The notes under the pieces are model-generated. The model ran no database searches. It saw nothing but the letters and a program-made list of their open reading frames with translations, and was not told the DNA's origin. From NCBI GenBank assembly GCA_015265235.1, contig JABZYJ010000044.1:1-13265 (forward strand): 13,265 nt of DNA. Direction: 5' to 3'. This DNA comes from Selenomonas sp. Its GTDB lineage: Bacteria > Bacillota > Negativicutes > Selenomonadales > Selenomonadaceae. Below are positions 1 through 6,363 of this stretch, one piece after another (within the stretch, counting starts at the first letter, position 1; every line of letters starts with the position of its first letter). A program made the translations under genes and the position numbers.

Positions 1-197
1 CTGTGACGCATGCCGTGGGGCGCATAGCGGCAGAGACGATCGTGTTCTACCCGCCGGGCATCCCCGTCCTCGCACCCGGCGACGTGATCGATGCGGCGAC
101 TCTCCGCTATCTGCAGACGATGCGTGCGATCGGTGCGCGTGTCGTGGGGGCGGCGGACGCGTCTCTCGATACGGTGACGGTAATTGCGAAAGGATAA
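1..197 (+). CDS. Orn/Lys/Arg decarboxylase, C-terminal end (partial)
   Basis: Only the last 65 or so codons are present; the gene begins before the window. The visible peptide has the signature of the C-terminal domain of PLP-dependent arginine/lysine/ornithine decarboxylases: an A-E-x-I stretch followed by YPPGIPVLAPGD (about 15 to 26 residues into the visible part), then a predicted helix with LRYLQ. These enzymes decarboxylate a basic amino acid to a polyamine or diamine in the cytoplasm. The stop is at 195-197 and the tmk start follows after 2 bases, so the two are probably co-transcribed. A YaaO-type decarboxylase next to tmk is also found in Bacillus subtilis, which supports the call. 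The substrate (Arg, Lys or Orn) cannot be told from this fragment. Confidence 0.85.
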   Translation, partial: VTHAVGRIAAETIVFYPPGIPVLAPGDVIDAATLRYLQTMRAIGARVVGAADASLDTVTVIAKG

Positions 198-199
198 GT

Positions 200-877
200 A
201 TGGCACGCGGAAAGCTCTTTATCATCGAAGCGGGCGACGGCTCGGGCAAGGAAACGCAGACGCGCCTTCTCACGCAGCGCCTCATACGCGAGGGACATCG
301 CGTACGCGCCGTTACCTTTCCCGACTACGCGGCAGATGCGTCGATGCCCGTGCGGATGTATCTGCGCGGTGACTTCGGCACGCAGGCGGACGAGGTGAAT
401 CCGTACGCCGCCTCGACGTTCTTTGCCGTCGACCGCTACGCCTCCTATCGGATGAAGTGGGGAGAGGACTATGCGGCGGGGACGATCATCCTCGCTGACC
501 GCTATACCACATCGAACATGGTGCATCAGGCCGTGAAGATCGGGGATGCAGCGGAGCGCGATGCCTTTCTCGACTGGCTCTATGACTTCGAGTTCAACAA
601 ACTCGGACTGCCCGTCCCCGACGCCGTATTCTTCCTCGACATGGAGCCGTGTGCGGCAGAGCGCCTGATCGCCGCGCGTGCACAGGCGAAGGGAGAGACA
701 CCCGACATCCACGAGCGCGACACAGACTACCTGCGCCGCACCCACGATGCCTACGTCCTCCTCGCCGCACGCTGCGGCTGGGTACGCATCCCATCGAGCG
801 CGGACGGTGTACCGTTCCCTATCGAGGAGATTCATGAGCGGCTGTATACGGCAGTGGGGAAGTTTTTGACGCAATGA
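200..877 (+). CDS. tmk: Thymidylate kinase (dTMP kinase), GKET P-loop variant
   Basis: The 225-residue product should phosphorylate dTMP to dTDP with ATP in the dTTP pathway. The N-terminus has the P-loop GDGSGKETQ at residues 12-20, and ILADRYTTSN further on matches the DR[YH] motif of thymidylate kinases. FPDY, NPYAASTFFAVDRYASY and a NKLGLPVPDAVFFLD strand are also family-like. The residue after the P-loop lysine is Glu where classical Tmk has Ser or Thr; a branch of clostridial Tmk homologues carries Gln at this place, so the change probably marks a subfamily and not a defect. Length is slightly above the usual 205-215. The ATG at 200 has AAAGGA at 189-194, five bases upstream. It sits 2 bases after the decarboxylase stop. 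Confidence 0.9.
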   Translation: MARGKLFIIEAGDGSGKETQTRLLTQRLIREGHRVRAVTFPDYAADASMPVRMYLRGDFGTQADEVNPYAASTFFAVDRYASYRMKWGEDYAAGTIILADRYTTSNMVHQAVKIGDAAERDAFLDWLYDFEFNKLGLPVPDAVFFLDMEPCAAERLIAARAQAKGETPDIHERDTDYLRRTHDAYVLLAARCGWVRIPSSADGVPFPIEEIHERLYTAVGKFLTQ

Positions 878-887
878 TGCTCGTATT

Positions 888-916
888 TTGGAGCTGCGGG
901 ATGAACAGCGTATAGG
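888..916 (+). promoter_or_regulatory. Weak sigma-70-like promoter before DUF2442 gene
   Basis: TTGGAG at 888-893 and TATAGG at 911-916 are separated by 17 bases. The predicted transcript would start near 923 and leave a very short leader before the ATG at 935. The -35 matches consensus at only three positions, so this may be chance and the DUF2442 gene may simply be read through from tmk. Confidence 0.25.
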
Positions 917-934
917 TGTTAATGAGGAAACATA

Positions 935-1234
935 ATGGATCCAAGGTTTATACCCGAAGTACTGCAGGTTGTCCCAGGGGATAACTACACCGTCTATGCG
1001 TATTTCAACGATGGCACGGTGCGTCGTTATGATGCATCGGAGCTTGTCATGCGCTCGGGCATCCTCGCACAGCTTCGTGACCGTAAGGTGTTCGTGGGTC
1101 GTCTGACGGTGATGAACGGTACAGTTGCATGGGATATTGCCGGCAATCGCGATGAAACGAAATGTATCGATATTGATCCGTTTACGGTCTACGCATCACC
1201 CGTGGTGAAAGACCCGCTGGAAGAAGCTGTATGA
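935..1234 (+). CDS. DUF2442 domain protein
   Basis: This 99-residue protein has the DUF2442 layout: P-x-V-x-x-V-x-P at the N-terminus, a Y-x-V-x-x-x-FNDG-x-V-R-x-Y-D strand pair (residues about 18-34), a short helical segment ending in a LRD motif, then F-x-x-x-x-V-x-N-G-T-V-x-W-D (about 53-69) and a final DIDP-x-x-VY. The function of the family is not established; members are small, soluble and often found near a DUF4160 partner, but no such partner is seen here. The ATG at 935 has GAGGAA at 924-929 upstream. It lies 57 bases after tmk. The family call is good; no role can be assigned. Confidence 0.8.
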   Translation: MDPRFIPEVLQVVPGDNYTVYAYFNDGTVRRYDASELVMRSGILAQLRDRKVFVGRLTVMNGTVAWDIAGNRDETKCIDIDPFTVYASPVVKDPLEEAV

Positions 1235-1356
1235 AGCCTCTCCGTATTACGATAGGAAAGTCAGTATCCTGTAAACGAAAAAGCCTCCCCCTATTTACGG
1301 GGGAGAGGGCGAATACAGTGACGTGTCAGGATGAGGAGTGTAAGAGCCGATTGTGA
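1231..1356 (+). CDS. Possible 41-residue small ORF bridging DUF2442 gene and rnmV
   Basis: An ATG at 1231 overlaps the DUF2442 stop (ATGA) and the frame runs open to a TGA at 1354-1356 that overlaps the likely GTG start of rnmV (GTGA at 1353). The peptide is basic and has cysteines at 14, 32 and 37; it matches no family I recognise. The ribosome binding site is weak (GGAAGAAG about 5-12 bases upstream), and a GC-rich hairpin at 1285-1305 lies in the middle of the frame. Both points argue that this is a chance frame and that the region is really an untranslated spacer. Confidence 0.15.
   Translation: MKPLRITIGKSVSCKRKSLPLFTGERANTVTCQDEECKSRL
1279..1305 (-). terminator. Hairpin with U-tract reading on the minus strand
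   Basis: CTCCCCC (1285-1291) and GGGGGAG (1299-1305) form a 7-bp stem with a 7-base loop. On the minus strand the stem is followed, after a GC step, by TTTTT (complement of 1278-1282), the form of a Rho-independent terminator. On the plus strand the A-run precedes the stem and no T-run follows, so it should not stop tmk/DUF2442 transcription well. No minus-strand gene that would need it is visible nearby; it may instead be an intergenic repeat or an RNA processing site. Confidence 0.4.
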
Positions 1357-1891
1357 TCAAAGAAGTCATCATCGTCGAGGGCAAGATGGACGTTGCAGCG
1401 GTGCGGCGCGCGGTCGATGCGGACTGCATCATCACCGACGGATTTCGCCTGCGCAGTGCGGCGATCAAAAATATCCGTGCCGCCTATGAAAAGCGTGGCA
1501 TCATCATCCTCACCGATCCCGATACAGTCGGTGAGCGCATCCGTGCGCGCCTGACCGAGATGTTCCCGCGTGCCCGCCATGCATTTATCCCCGTGGAGGA
1601 CGCGACGAATGCATGGGCGGCGACATCGGCGTGGAGCAGGCGTCCCCCGCGGCTGTCCGCGCAGCACTCGACAAGGTACGCACGCCGATGGAAGAACCGG
1701 AGGAGACGTTTTCCATGAGTGATATGATGCACGCGGGACTGACGGGAACGGGGGACGCCGCCGCACGGCGCGCACGACTCGGACGCCGTCTTGGGCTCGG
1801 CTTTGCGAATGCAAAGACATTTCTGCGGCGACTCAACACCTATGGCATTACACGCGCGGAGTTTACTGCCGCATGGGAGGACATGGAATGA
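1353..1891 (+). pseudogene. rnmV: Ribonuclease M5, reading frame interrupted by a frameshift
   Basis: RNase M5 is the Toprim-fold endonuclease that matures 5S rRNA in Firmicutes. The first part (1353 to about 1613) encodes IIVEGKMD near residue 7-14 (Toprim Glu), a VDAD-x-I-x-TDG segment, and IILTDPDTVGERIR with the Toprim DxD. It then leaves the family pattern after EDATN and runs to a stop at 1718. The expected continuation, GGDIGVEQASP and a SDMMHAGL C-terminal domain, is in the next frame from 1613 to the TGA at 1889-1891. One missing base near 1611-1617 explains this; restoring it gives 179 residues, close to the 186 of B. subtilis RnmV. GTG at 1353 is the only sensible start although its SD (GAGGAG at 1333-1338) is far. 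The stop overlaps rsmA by ATGA, as expected for the conserved rnmV-rsmA pair. Whether the shift is biological or a sequencing error cannot be seen here. Confidence 0.85.
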
Positions 1892-2766
1892 ACGCAAGTA
1901 TCCCCGTGATCGCCGATCCCAAGGTCACGCGCCACATCCTGAGCGCCTTTCACCTGCGCGCGAGTAAGCGGCTCGGGCAGAACTTCCTCGTGGATGCGGG
2001 CGTGGTGCGTGCCATCGTGGATGCGGCTGACCTCAGCCCCGCAGATACTGTCCTCGAGATTGGCCCCGGCATCGGCACGCTGACGCAGGGGCTCGCGGAG
2101 AGCGGTGCGCGCATCGTCGCCGTCGAGCTGGACAAAAAACTCCCTGCCGTTCTCGCCGAGACACTGAAGGGCTATGACAACGTGACCGTCGTGCCGGGCG
2201 ACATCCTGAAGCTGGACATCCTCCGCATCCTGAACCTCGGTGCGGGAGAGCGGTTCAAAGTCGTTGCGAACCTTCCCTACTACATCACCACCCCGATCCT
2301 CATGGCACTCCTCGAACAGCATCTGCCCATCGAGCGCATGGTGACCATGGTGCAGAAGGAAGTCGCCGTCCGCATGACCGCGCGCCCCGGCTCGAAGGAC
2401 TACGGCGCACTCTCCGTTGCCGTGCAGTATCATACGGATGCGCGCATCGTGATGGACGTGCCGCCGCGCGCCTTCATGCCCGCGCCTGAGGTCACGAGTG
2501 CCGTGATCGCCTGCCGTGTGCGCGAGACGCCGGCCGTTCATCCCTCCGATGAAAAACTGTTCTTCCGTCTCGTTCGTGCCGCCTTCGGCCAGCGGCGCAA
2601 GACCCTCCTCAATGCCCTCACGGGGGCGGGGCTGACGAAGGAACTGTGCCGTGCAGGACTTGCGGCGGCAGGGATTGCCGAATCGCTGCGCGGCGAGCAG
2701 CTCTCCCTCGCGGACTTTGCGCGGCTCTCTGATGCGGTGGGCGGGATCCTGCCGGAGGAGGAATGA
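1888..2766 (+). CDS. rsmA: 16S rRNA dimethyladenosine transferase RsmA/KsgA
   Basis: The 292-residue enzyme N6-dimethylates two adjacent adenosines in the 3'-terminal helix of 16S rRNA using SAM, late in 30S assembly. Visible motifs are K-R-L-GQNFL (residues 27-34), the SAM-binding EIGPGIGTLTQ (57-67), VELDKKL (79-85), GDILKLD (104-110) and the catalytic NLPYY (128-132). The C-terminal FGQRRKTLLNAL is also typical. I choose ATG 1888 over the in-frame ATG at 1873 because GGAGG at 1876-1880 lies seven bases before 1888 and because 1888 forms the ATGA overlap with the rnmV stop. The PHP gene downstream also overlaps by ATGA, so the three should be translationally coupled. Confidence 0.95.
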   Translation: MNASIPVIADPKVTRHILSAFHLRASKRLGQNFLVDAGVVRAIVDAADLSPADTVLEIGPGIGTLTQGLAESGARIVAVELDKKLPAVLAETLKGYDNVTVVPGDILKLDILRILNLGAGERFKVVANLPYYITTPILMALLEQHLPIERMVTMVQKEVAVRMTARPGSKDYGALSVAVQYHTDARIVMDVPPRAFMPAPEVTSAVIACRVRETPAVHPSDEKLFFRLVRAAFGQRRKTLLNALTGAGLTKELCRAGLAAAGIAESLRGEQLSLADFARLSDAVGGILPEEE

Positions 2767-3551
2767 CCATGTTCTTTGACAGCCATATTCATACATCGTT
2801 TTCTGCCGACTCCGAGATGCGGGCAGAGGAGGCACTTGCCCGTGCAGAGGAGCAGGGAATCGGGCTTGTCTTCACCGAGCACCTCGACTATGACTACCCG
2901 TCGGCGGGAAAGGAGCAGTTCATCTTTGATCCCGAGGCGTATTGGACGGCGTACGAGCCCCTGCGTGCAGCGGGGAATCTTTCGCTCGGTGTCGAGATGG
3001 GAATGATGGCGAGCGCACGAAAAAAAAACGCCGCGTTCGTGCAGCGTGTTCCCTTTGACTTTGTCCTCGGCTCGATTCACTTTTTGGAGTGCAAGGATCT
3101 CTACTATCCTGAGACCTTTGCGGGGCGCGAAAAGGCGGAGATGTACCATGAGTACTTTATCGTCATGCGCGACGAGATCTACGCGCATCCCTTCATTGAC
3201 GCCCTCGCGCATATCGACTACATTGCGCGGAATGCCACGTTCGCGCATCCCGAGATCAGCTATGGCGATTTCGCCGATGACATCGACGCCGTCCTGCGTG
3301 CGCTCATCGAGACGGATACCGTCATCGAGATCAACACGCGCCGCCTCTCCGCGCCGCGCGGCATCAAGGAACTCGCGCCTGTCTGCCGCCGCTACCGTGA
3401 GCTCGGCGGACACTATGTCACCATCGGCTCGGATGCCCACGTCCCACAGGGCATCGGGCGAAACTACGACCGCGCACGTGAGCTCGCCCATGCCTTTGAC
3501 CTCACTGTCGTCACCTTCCGCGAGCGGAAAATGCAGATCTGTGAGGCGTGA
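2763..3551 (+). CDS. PHP-domain phosphatase, histidinol-phosphatase (HisJ) like
   Basis: This 262-residue protein has the full PHP metal-site pattern: DSHIHTSFSAD at residues 6-16 (HxH), FTEHLDYD, GVEMG, GSIHFLE, a HIDYIAR segment and GSDAH near residue 223-227. HisJ-type PHP enzymes hydrolyse L-histidinol phosphate in histidine synthesis, and length and motif order fit HisJ; other PHP phosphoesterases share these motifs, and no his gene is nearby, so the substrate is uncertain. The ATG at 2763 overlaps the rsmA stop (ATGA) and has a GGAGGAGGA run just upstream; ATG 2769 is an alternative start two codons in. The stop at 3549-3551 is only 2 bases from the stop of the convergent toxin gene, with no terminator visible between them. 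Confidence 0.85.
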   Translation: MTMFFDSHIHTSFSADSEMRAEEALARAEEQGIGLVFTEHLDYDYPSAGKEQFIFDPEAYWTAYEPLRAAGNLSLGVEMGMMASARKKNAAFVQRVPFDFVLGSIHFLECKDLYYPETFAGREKAEMYHEYFIVMRDEIYAHPFIDALAHIDYIARNATFAHPEISYGDFADDIDAVLRALIETDTVIEINTRRLSAPRGIKELAPVCRRYRELGGHYVTIGSDAHVPQGIGRNYDRARELAHAFDLTVVTFRERKMQICEA

Positions 3552-3553
3552 AG

Positions 3554-3874
3554 CTATTTATTGATGCGCTCCTGCGCCGCTTTATATACCTGATCGTCTG
3601 CGCGTACACCAATGACGACAATTACCATTTGTTCCTCAACACGGCGTAATTGATAGACAATGCGCAGACCATGTTGCTTTAGCTTCACTTTGAGCAGCCC
3701 ACTGAGTTTTGTCCTTGTATGGTTCCCTAGTGGCTTACCGTAGCCACCTTCTGCGACAGGCAATGGATTTTGTGAGACGCGTAGAATTGCCTTCGCAACA
3801 ACTTTTTGCTGACTCCCGTCTAGGTGATTGAAGTCCTTCTCGGCTTCCTTGAGAAAGTGGACAATCCAACTCAT
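3554..3874 (-). CDS. RelE/ParE-family toxin
   Basis: This 106-residue basic protein resembles RelE-type mRNA interferases, which cut mRNA in the ribosomal A site. Aligned by eye with E. coli RelE, the residues reported to matter for cleavage are kept: K62, K64 and R71 in the KVKLKQHGLRIVYQ stretch, R91, and Y97 in the final VYKAAQERI helix. An N-terminal helix with KEAEKDF and a helix rich in K and Q precede the sheet. The ATG overlaps the antitoxin stop by four bases (ATGA, 3871-3874), so translation is probably coupled. Gene order antitoxin-toxin is standard for Phd/YefM-RelE pairs. The intact motif set suggests an active toxin; this is inference from residues only. Confidence 0.88.
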   Translation of the reverse strand: MSWIVHFLKEAEKDFNHLDGSQQKVVAKAILRVSQNPLPVAEGGYGKPLGNHTRTKLSGLLKVKLKQHGLRIVYQLRRVEEQMVIVVIGVRADDQVYKAAQERINK

Positions 3875-4191
3875 TCGAGCTCAACCTCATCCATTCGCTC
3901 AAGTTCATCTCGCGTAATGCCTGCCCCATGGCATACATCGTCAAATGAAATCATATCCTTTGGCGTGAGTGACTGAAGACGCTTCTCTGCGATGGTGTAT
4001 AAATCTGCATCACACTGTGCGTCGAGCAGCGACTCATATTGTGCAGGCGACAACAAAACACATTCCGGCTCGTTGTTCTTCATGACAACGGTCATACCCG
4101 TTTTTTTCACCTCCGAGAAGATTTGACCCGCCTTTCCACGATTAAATGCGGTAATTGGTACTGTTTTGTTGAGCGGCATTGCCAGTGACAT
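3871..4191 (-). CDS. Phd/YefM-family antitoxin
   Basis: The 106-residue product starts MPLNKTVPITAFNRGKAGQIF-like after four residues, with V-K-K-T-G, V-x-M-K-N-N-E-P-E-C-V-L-L-S-P-A-Q-Y-E-S-L, the DNA-binding fold of the Phd/YefM family (about residues 5-60). The acidic C-terminal tail (DELERMDEVELE) should wrap the toxin. I choose ATG 4191 over an upstream in-frame GTG at 4209 because GGGAGG (complement of 4199-4204) lies seven bases before it. Such antitoxins usually repress their own operon with the toxin as co-repressor, and a palindrome over the promoter (4211-4226) fits this. Codon and base use are more AT-rich than in the flanking genes, in line with the mobile habit of such modules. 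Confidence 0.88.
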   Translation of the reverse strand: MSLAMPLNKTVPITAFNRGKAGQIFSEVKKTGMTVVMKNNEPECVLLSPAQYESLLDAQCDADLYTIAEKRLQSLTPKDMISFDDVCHGAGITRDELERMDEVELE

Positions 4192-4210
4192 ATTGATTCC
4201 TCCCTTCACT

Positions 4211-4226
4211 TATATATTACTATATA
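4211..4226. promoter_or_regulatory. Near-perfect palindrome, likely antitoxin operator
   Basis: TATATATTACTATATA is an inverted repeat with 7 of 8 arm positions matching. It covers the -10 box of the toxin-antitoxin promoter, where Phd/YefM antitoxins commonly bind to autorepress. The AT-only sequence makes a chance palindrome more likely. Confidence 0.4.
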
Positions 4227-4242
4227 GTCGATAAAACAACAA
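4214..4242 (-). promoter_or_regulatory. Promoter of the toxin-antitoxin operon
   Basis: On the minus strand TTGTTG (complement of 4237-4242) and TAATAT (complement of 4214-4219) are separated by 17 bases. The predicted start near 4207 leaves about 16 bases of leader containing the GGGAGG site before ATG 4191. Confidence 0.6.
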
Positions 4243-4277
4243 CCGATTTGTCGATGTTTCATCCACGGGTTTATCCA

Positions 4278-4306
4278 TTGCCCTCTTTTTCTTTTCCTGC
4301 TATAAT
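4278..4306 (+). promoter_or_regulatory. Sigma-70 promoter of the AEC permease gene
   Basis: TTGCCC (4278-4283) and a perfect TATAAT (4301-4306) are separated by 17 bases, giving a start near 4313. GGAGGGG follows at 4321-4327, nine bases before the GTG start at 4335. An 8-bp inverted repeat (4273-4280 with 4313-4320) brackets this promoter. Confidence 0.75.
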
Positions 4307-4334
4307 ATAGGACAATGGATGGAGGGGATTCGTC

Positions 4335-5276
4335 GTGTTGAGTAATTTTTTTGTCGCACTCGGTGGCGTCGTCCCTCTGTTTTGTCTGATGGCCGTCGGC
4401 CTTTTCGTCAAGCACTCGCGCCTCCTTACCGAGGAAGAGCTAAGGCACGTGAACAGCATGGTCTTCCGCGTGTTCTTCTTCTTCATGATGTTCTACAACA
4501 TCTACATCTCTGACCCGCAGACGGCATTTCAGCCGCTGCTCATGATCTTCGGTGCGGGCGGCGTCCTCCTGACGGCACTCGTCTTTGGCGCGATTGTCTG
4601 CATGATCGAAAAGGACAATGCGCGGCGCGGTCCGATGATCCAGGCGGCCTTTCGCGGCAACTACGTCCTCATGGGCATCCCGCTTGTCAGCAACATCTTC
4701 GGTGACGAGGCGATTGCGATACCGACCATGATGATCGCCGTCATCGTTCCCCTCTACAACATCCTCGGCGTGTTTGTTCTGGAGACATTTCGCGGCGGGC
4801 ATTTCGACCTGCCGCATATCCTGCGCGGCGTTGTCATGAACCCGATGATCCTCGGCGCGATTGTCGGGGCATTGTGTCGTATCGTAGCACTGCCGATTCC
4901 CGCGCCCGTGCTGAAACCCGTCGCGCAGATCGCGGCGGCGACCACCCCCGTTGCGCTGATCATCCTCGGGGCGTCATTCCACGGCGGCAGCTATCACACG
5001 CATCTGCCCCAGCTCATCTTCTCGGTCGCTTCGCGTCTTGTCCTCGTACCTGCCGTCGTACTCGCCTGTGCCGTTGCACTCGGCTTTCGCGGCGTCGAGC
5101 TCGTCACGCTCATTGCGATCTTTGCCACGCCCTGTGCCGTAGCGGGCTTTGCCATGGCACAGCAGATGCAGGCGGACGCCGAGCTCGCGGGCAACAGTGT
5201 CGTCTACAGCAGTGCGCTTGCCTGCTTTACCATCTTCGGTTGGGTATTTTTGTTCAAGATGTTGGAGCTGTTCTAA
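4335..5276 (+). CDS. AEC (auxin efflux carrier) family permease
   Basis: The 313-residue, very hydrophobic protein has about ten predicted membrane segments in two halves, as in AEC/MdcF-type transporters. Typical features are the N-terminal hydrophobic segment followed by K-H-S-R-L-L-T-E-E-E-L, then NSMVFRVFFFFMMFYNI, a central GNYVLMGIPL segment, and the second-half motif TTPVALIILGASF (about residues 201-213) followed by a long hydrophobic C-terminus with TPCAVAGFAMA. Members export or import carboxylates such as malate or malonate, or amino acids; the substrate here is unknown. The start is GTG at 4335, well placed after GGAGGGG (4321-4327); the TTG at 4338 is a weaker choice. It has its own promoter and is divergent from the toxin-antitoxin operon. 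Confidence 0.88.
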   Translation: MLSNFFVALGGVVPLFCLMAVGLFVKHSRLLTEEELRHVNSMVFRVFFFFMMFYNIYISDPQTAFQPLLMIFGAGGVLLTALVFGAIVCMIEKDNARRGPMIQAAFRGNYVLMGIPLVSNIFGDEAIAIPTMMIAVIVPLYNILGVFVLETFRGGHFDLPHILRGVVMNPMILGAIVGALCRIVALPIPAPVLKPVAQIAAATTPVALIILGASFHGGSYHTHLPQLIFSVASRLVLVPAVVLACAVALGFRGVELVTLIAIFATPCAVAGFAMAQQMQADAELAGNSVVYSSALACFTIFGWVFLFKMLELF

Positions 5277-5292
5277 ACAATTTGCTCCCCTT

Positions 5293-5326
5293 GTGTTATA
5301 CTGTTGTCATGCGGCACACATGCTGC
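5293..5326 (+). promoter_or_regulatory. Extended -10 promoter and short leader hairpin before the epimerase gene
   Basis: TATACT at 5297-5302 is preceded by TG at 5294-5295 (TGnTATACT), an extended -10 box; no good -35 is seen. Just after the predicted start, GCGGCA (5311-5316) and TGCTGC (5321-5326) can pair over a CACA loop with one G-U pair. There is no U-tract, so it is not a terminator and could protect the 5' end of the mRNA. Confidence 0.45.
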
Positions 5327-5375
5327 AATCACCTGCCATAAATCATATATTCATCGTTGCGATATGGGGGCTATT

Positions 5376-6356
5376 ATGAACTATCATGAGATTGCATTTC
5401 CGGAAAACAGCTTATTCCTCGTCACAGGCGGTGCGGGCTTCATCGGATCGAATCTGACCGAGGCTCTGCTCTCGATGGGGTACAGAGTGCGCGTACTGGA
5501 TAATCTGCTGACAGGATACGAGAAGAACATCGCAGGATTTCGTGATAACCCGAAGTTTGAATTCATCAAGGGGGATATCCGCGATGCCGCGACGTGCGAC
5601 CGTGCGTGCGAGGGGGTCAGCTATGTCCTGCATCAGGCGGCAGAGGTGAGCGTCCCGGAGAGCATCGAGCAGCCGGTCAGCTATACGATGACAAACATCA
5701 TCGGCACGGTGAACGTGATGGAGGCGGCGGCAAAGCATGGCGTAAAGAAGATGACCTATGCCTCAAGTGCGGCCGTCTACGGCGACGATGAGACGATGCC
5801 AAAGCGAGAGGAGATCGTCGGACGACGGCTCTCGACGTATGCAGTGACGAAATTCGTTGATGAGGAGTATGCGTATCAGTACACGCTGAATTATGGGCTC
5901 GACTGCTATGGGATGCGCTACTTCAACGTCTATGGACGGCGGCAGGATCCGAACGGCGCATACGCGGCGGTCATTCCAAAATTCATCGAGTGCCTCCTGC
6001 GCGATGAGCCGCCGACGATCAACGGCGATGGTGAACAGTCGCGCGACTTCGTCTATGTGGAGGATGTCGTGCAGGCGAACCTCCTCGCGTGTGCTGCACC
6101 GCATGAGGCGGCAGGGGAGGCGTACAACGTCGCGGCGGGAAAACGGTCGAGCCTCAATGAAATGTATGCCGTACTCAGCAAACTTTTCGGCAAAGACCTG
6201 AAACCTGTCTTTGGTCCCGAGCGCAAGGGTGACATCAGGCACAGCGGTGCGGACATCTCGAAGATAAAAAAGAACCTCGGCTATGCACCGGAGTATGATT
6301 TCTCACGGGGCATCACCGCGGCGATCCAGTGGTATAAAGAAAACTTGAAAGCATAA
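5376..6356 (+). CDS. NAD-dependent UDP-N-acetylglucosamine 4-epimerase-like (WbpP/TviC type)
   Basis: This 326-residue extended short-chain dehydrogenase should interconvert UDP-GlcNAc and UDP-GalNAc (or the related uronic acids) for surface polysaccharide. It has the NAD fold motif GGAGFIG (18-24), D42 after the second strand, GDIRD (66-70), HQAAEVSVP (86-94), the catalytic Ser in YASSAAVYG (128-136), and Y155-x3-K159. The stretches MRYFNVYGRRQDPNGAYAAV and NGDGEQSRDFVYVEDVVQANLLA closely resemble Pseudomonas WbpP, favouring the GlcNAc branch over plain GalE. I choose ATG 5376, with GGGGG at 5366-5370, because the longer frame from 5304 adds 24 residues unlike the family and begins at the predicted transcription start. 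A 13-bp hairpin lies after the stop. Confidence 0.88.
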   Translation: MNYHEIAFPENSLFLVTGGAGFIGSNLTEALLSMGYRVRVLDNLLTGYEKNIAGFRDNPKFEFIKGDIRDAATCDRACEGVSYVLHQAAEVSVPESIEQPVSYTMTNIIGTVNVMEAAAKHGVKKMTYASSAAVYGDDETMPKREEIVGRRLSTYAVTKFVDEEYAYQYTLNYGLDCYGMRYFNVYGRRQDPNGAYAAVIPKFIECLLRDEPPTINGDGEQSRDFVYVEDVVQANLLACAAPHEAAGEAYNVAAGKRSSLNEMYAVLSKLFGKDLKPVFGPERKGDIRHSGADISKIKKNLGYAPEYDFSRGITAAIQWYKENLKA

Positions 6357-6363
6357 TGAAGCG

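Noticed and set aside
107..874. Minus-strand 255-codon frame opposite tmk
   Set aside because: It is a shadow of the GC-rich tmk gene; it has no SD site and its composition is that of a mirrored coding frame.
1602..1625. Programmed frameshift in rnmV
   Set aside because: No slippery heptamer or downstream hairpin is visible at the switch point, and RNase M5 is not known to use recoding; a lost base is simpler.
1840..3491. Two long minus-strand frames (331 and 317 codons) opposite rsmA and the PHP gene
   Set aside because: Both rsmA and the PHP gene have complete family motifs on the plus strand; the minus frames are rich in Arg, His and Glu with no recognisable domain.
5304..5375. Longer epimerase starting at 5304
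   Set aside because: The extra N-terminus does not match the family, and the predicted promoter -10 ends at 5302, too close for a translation start.
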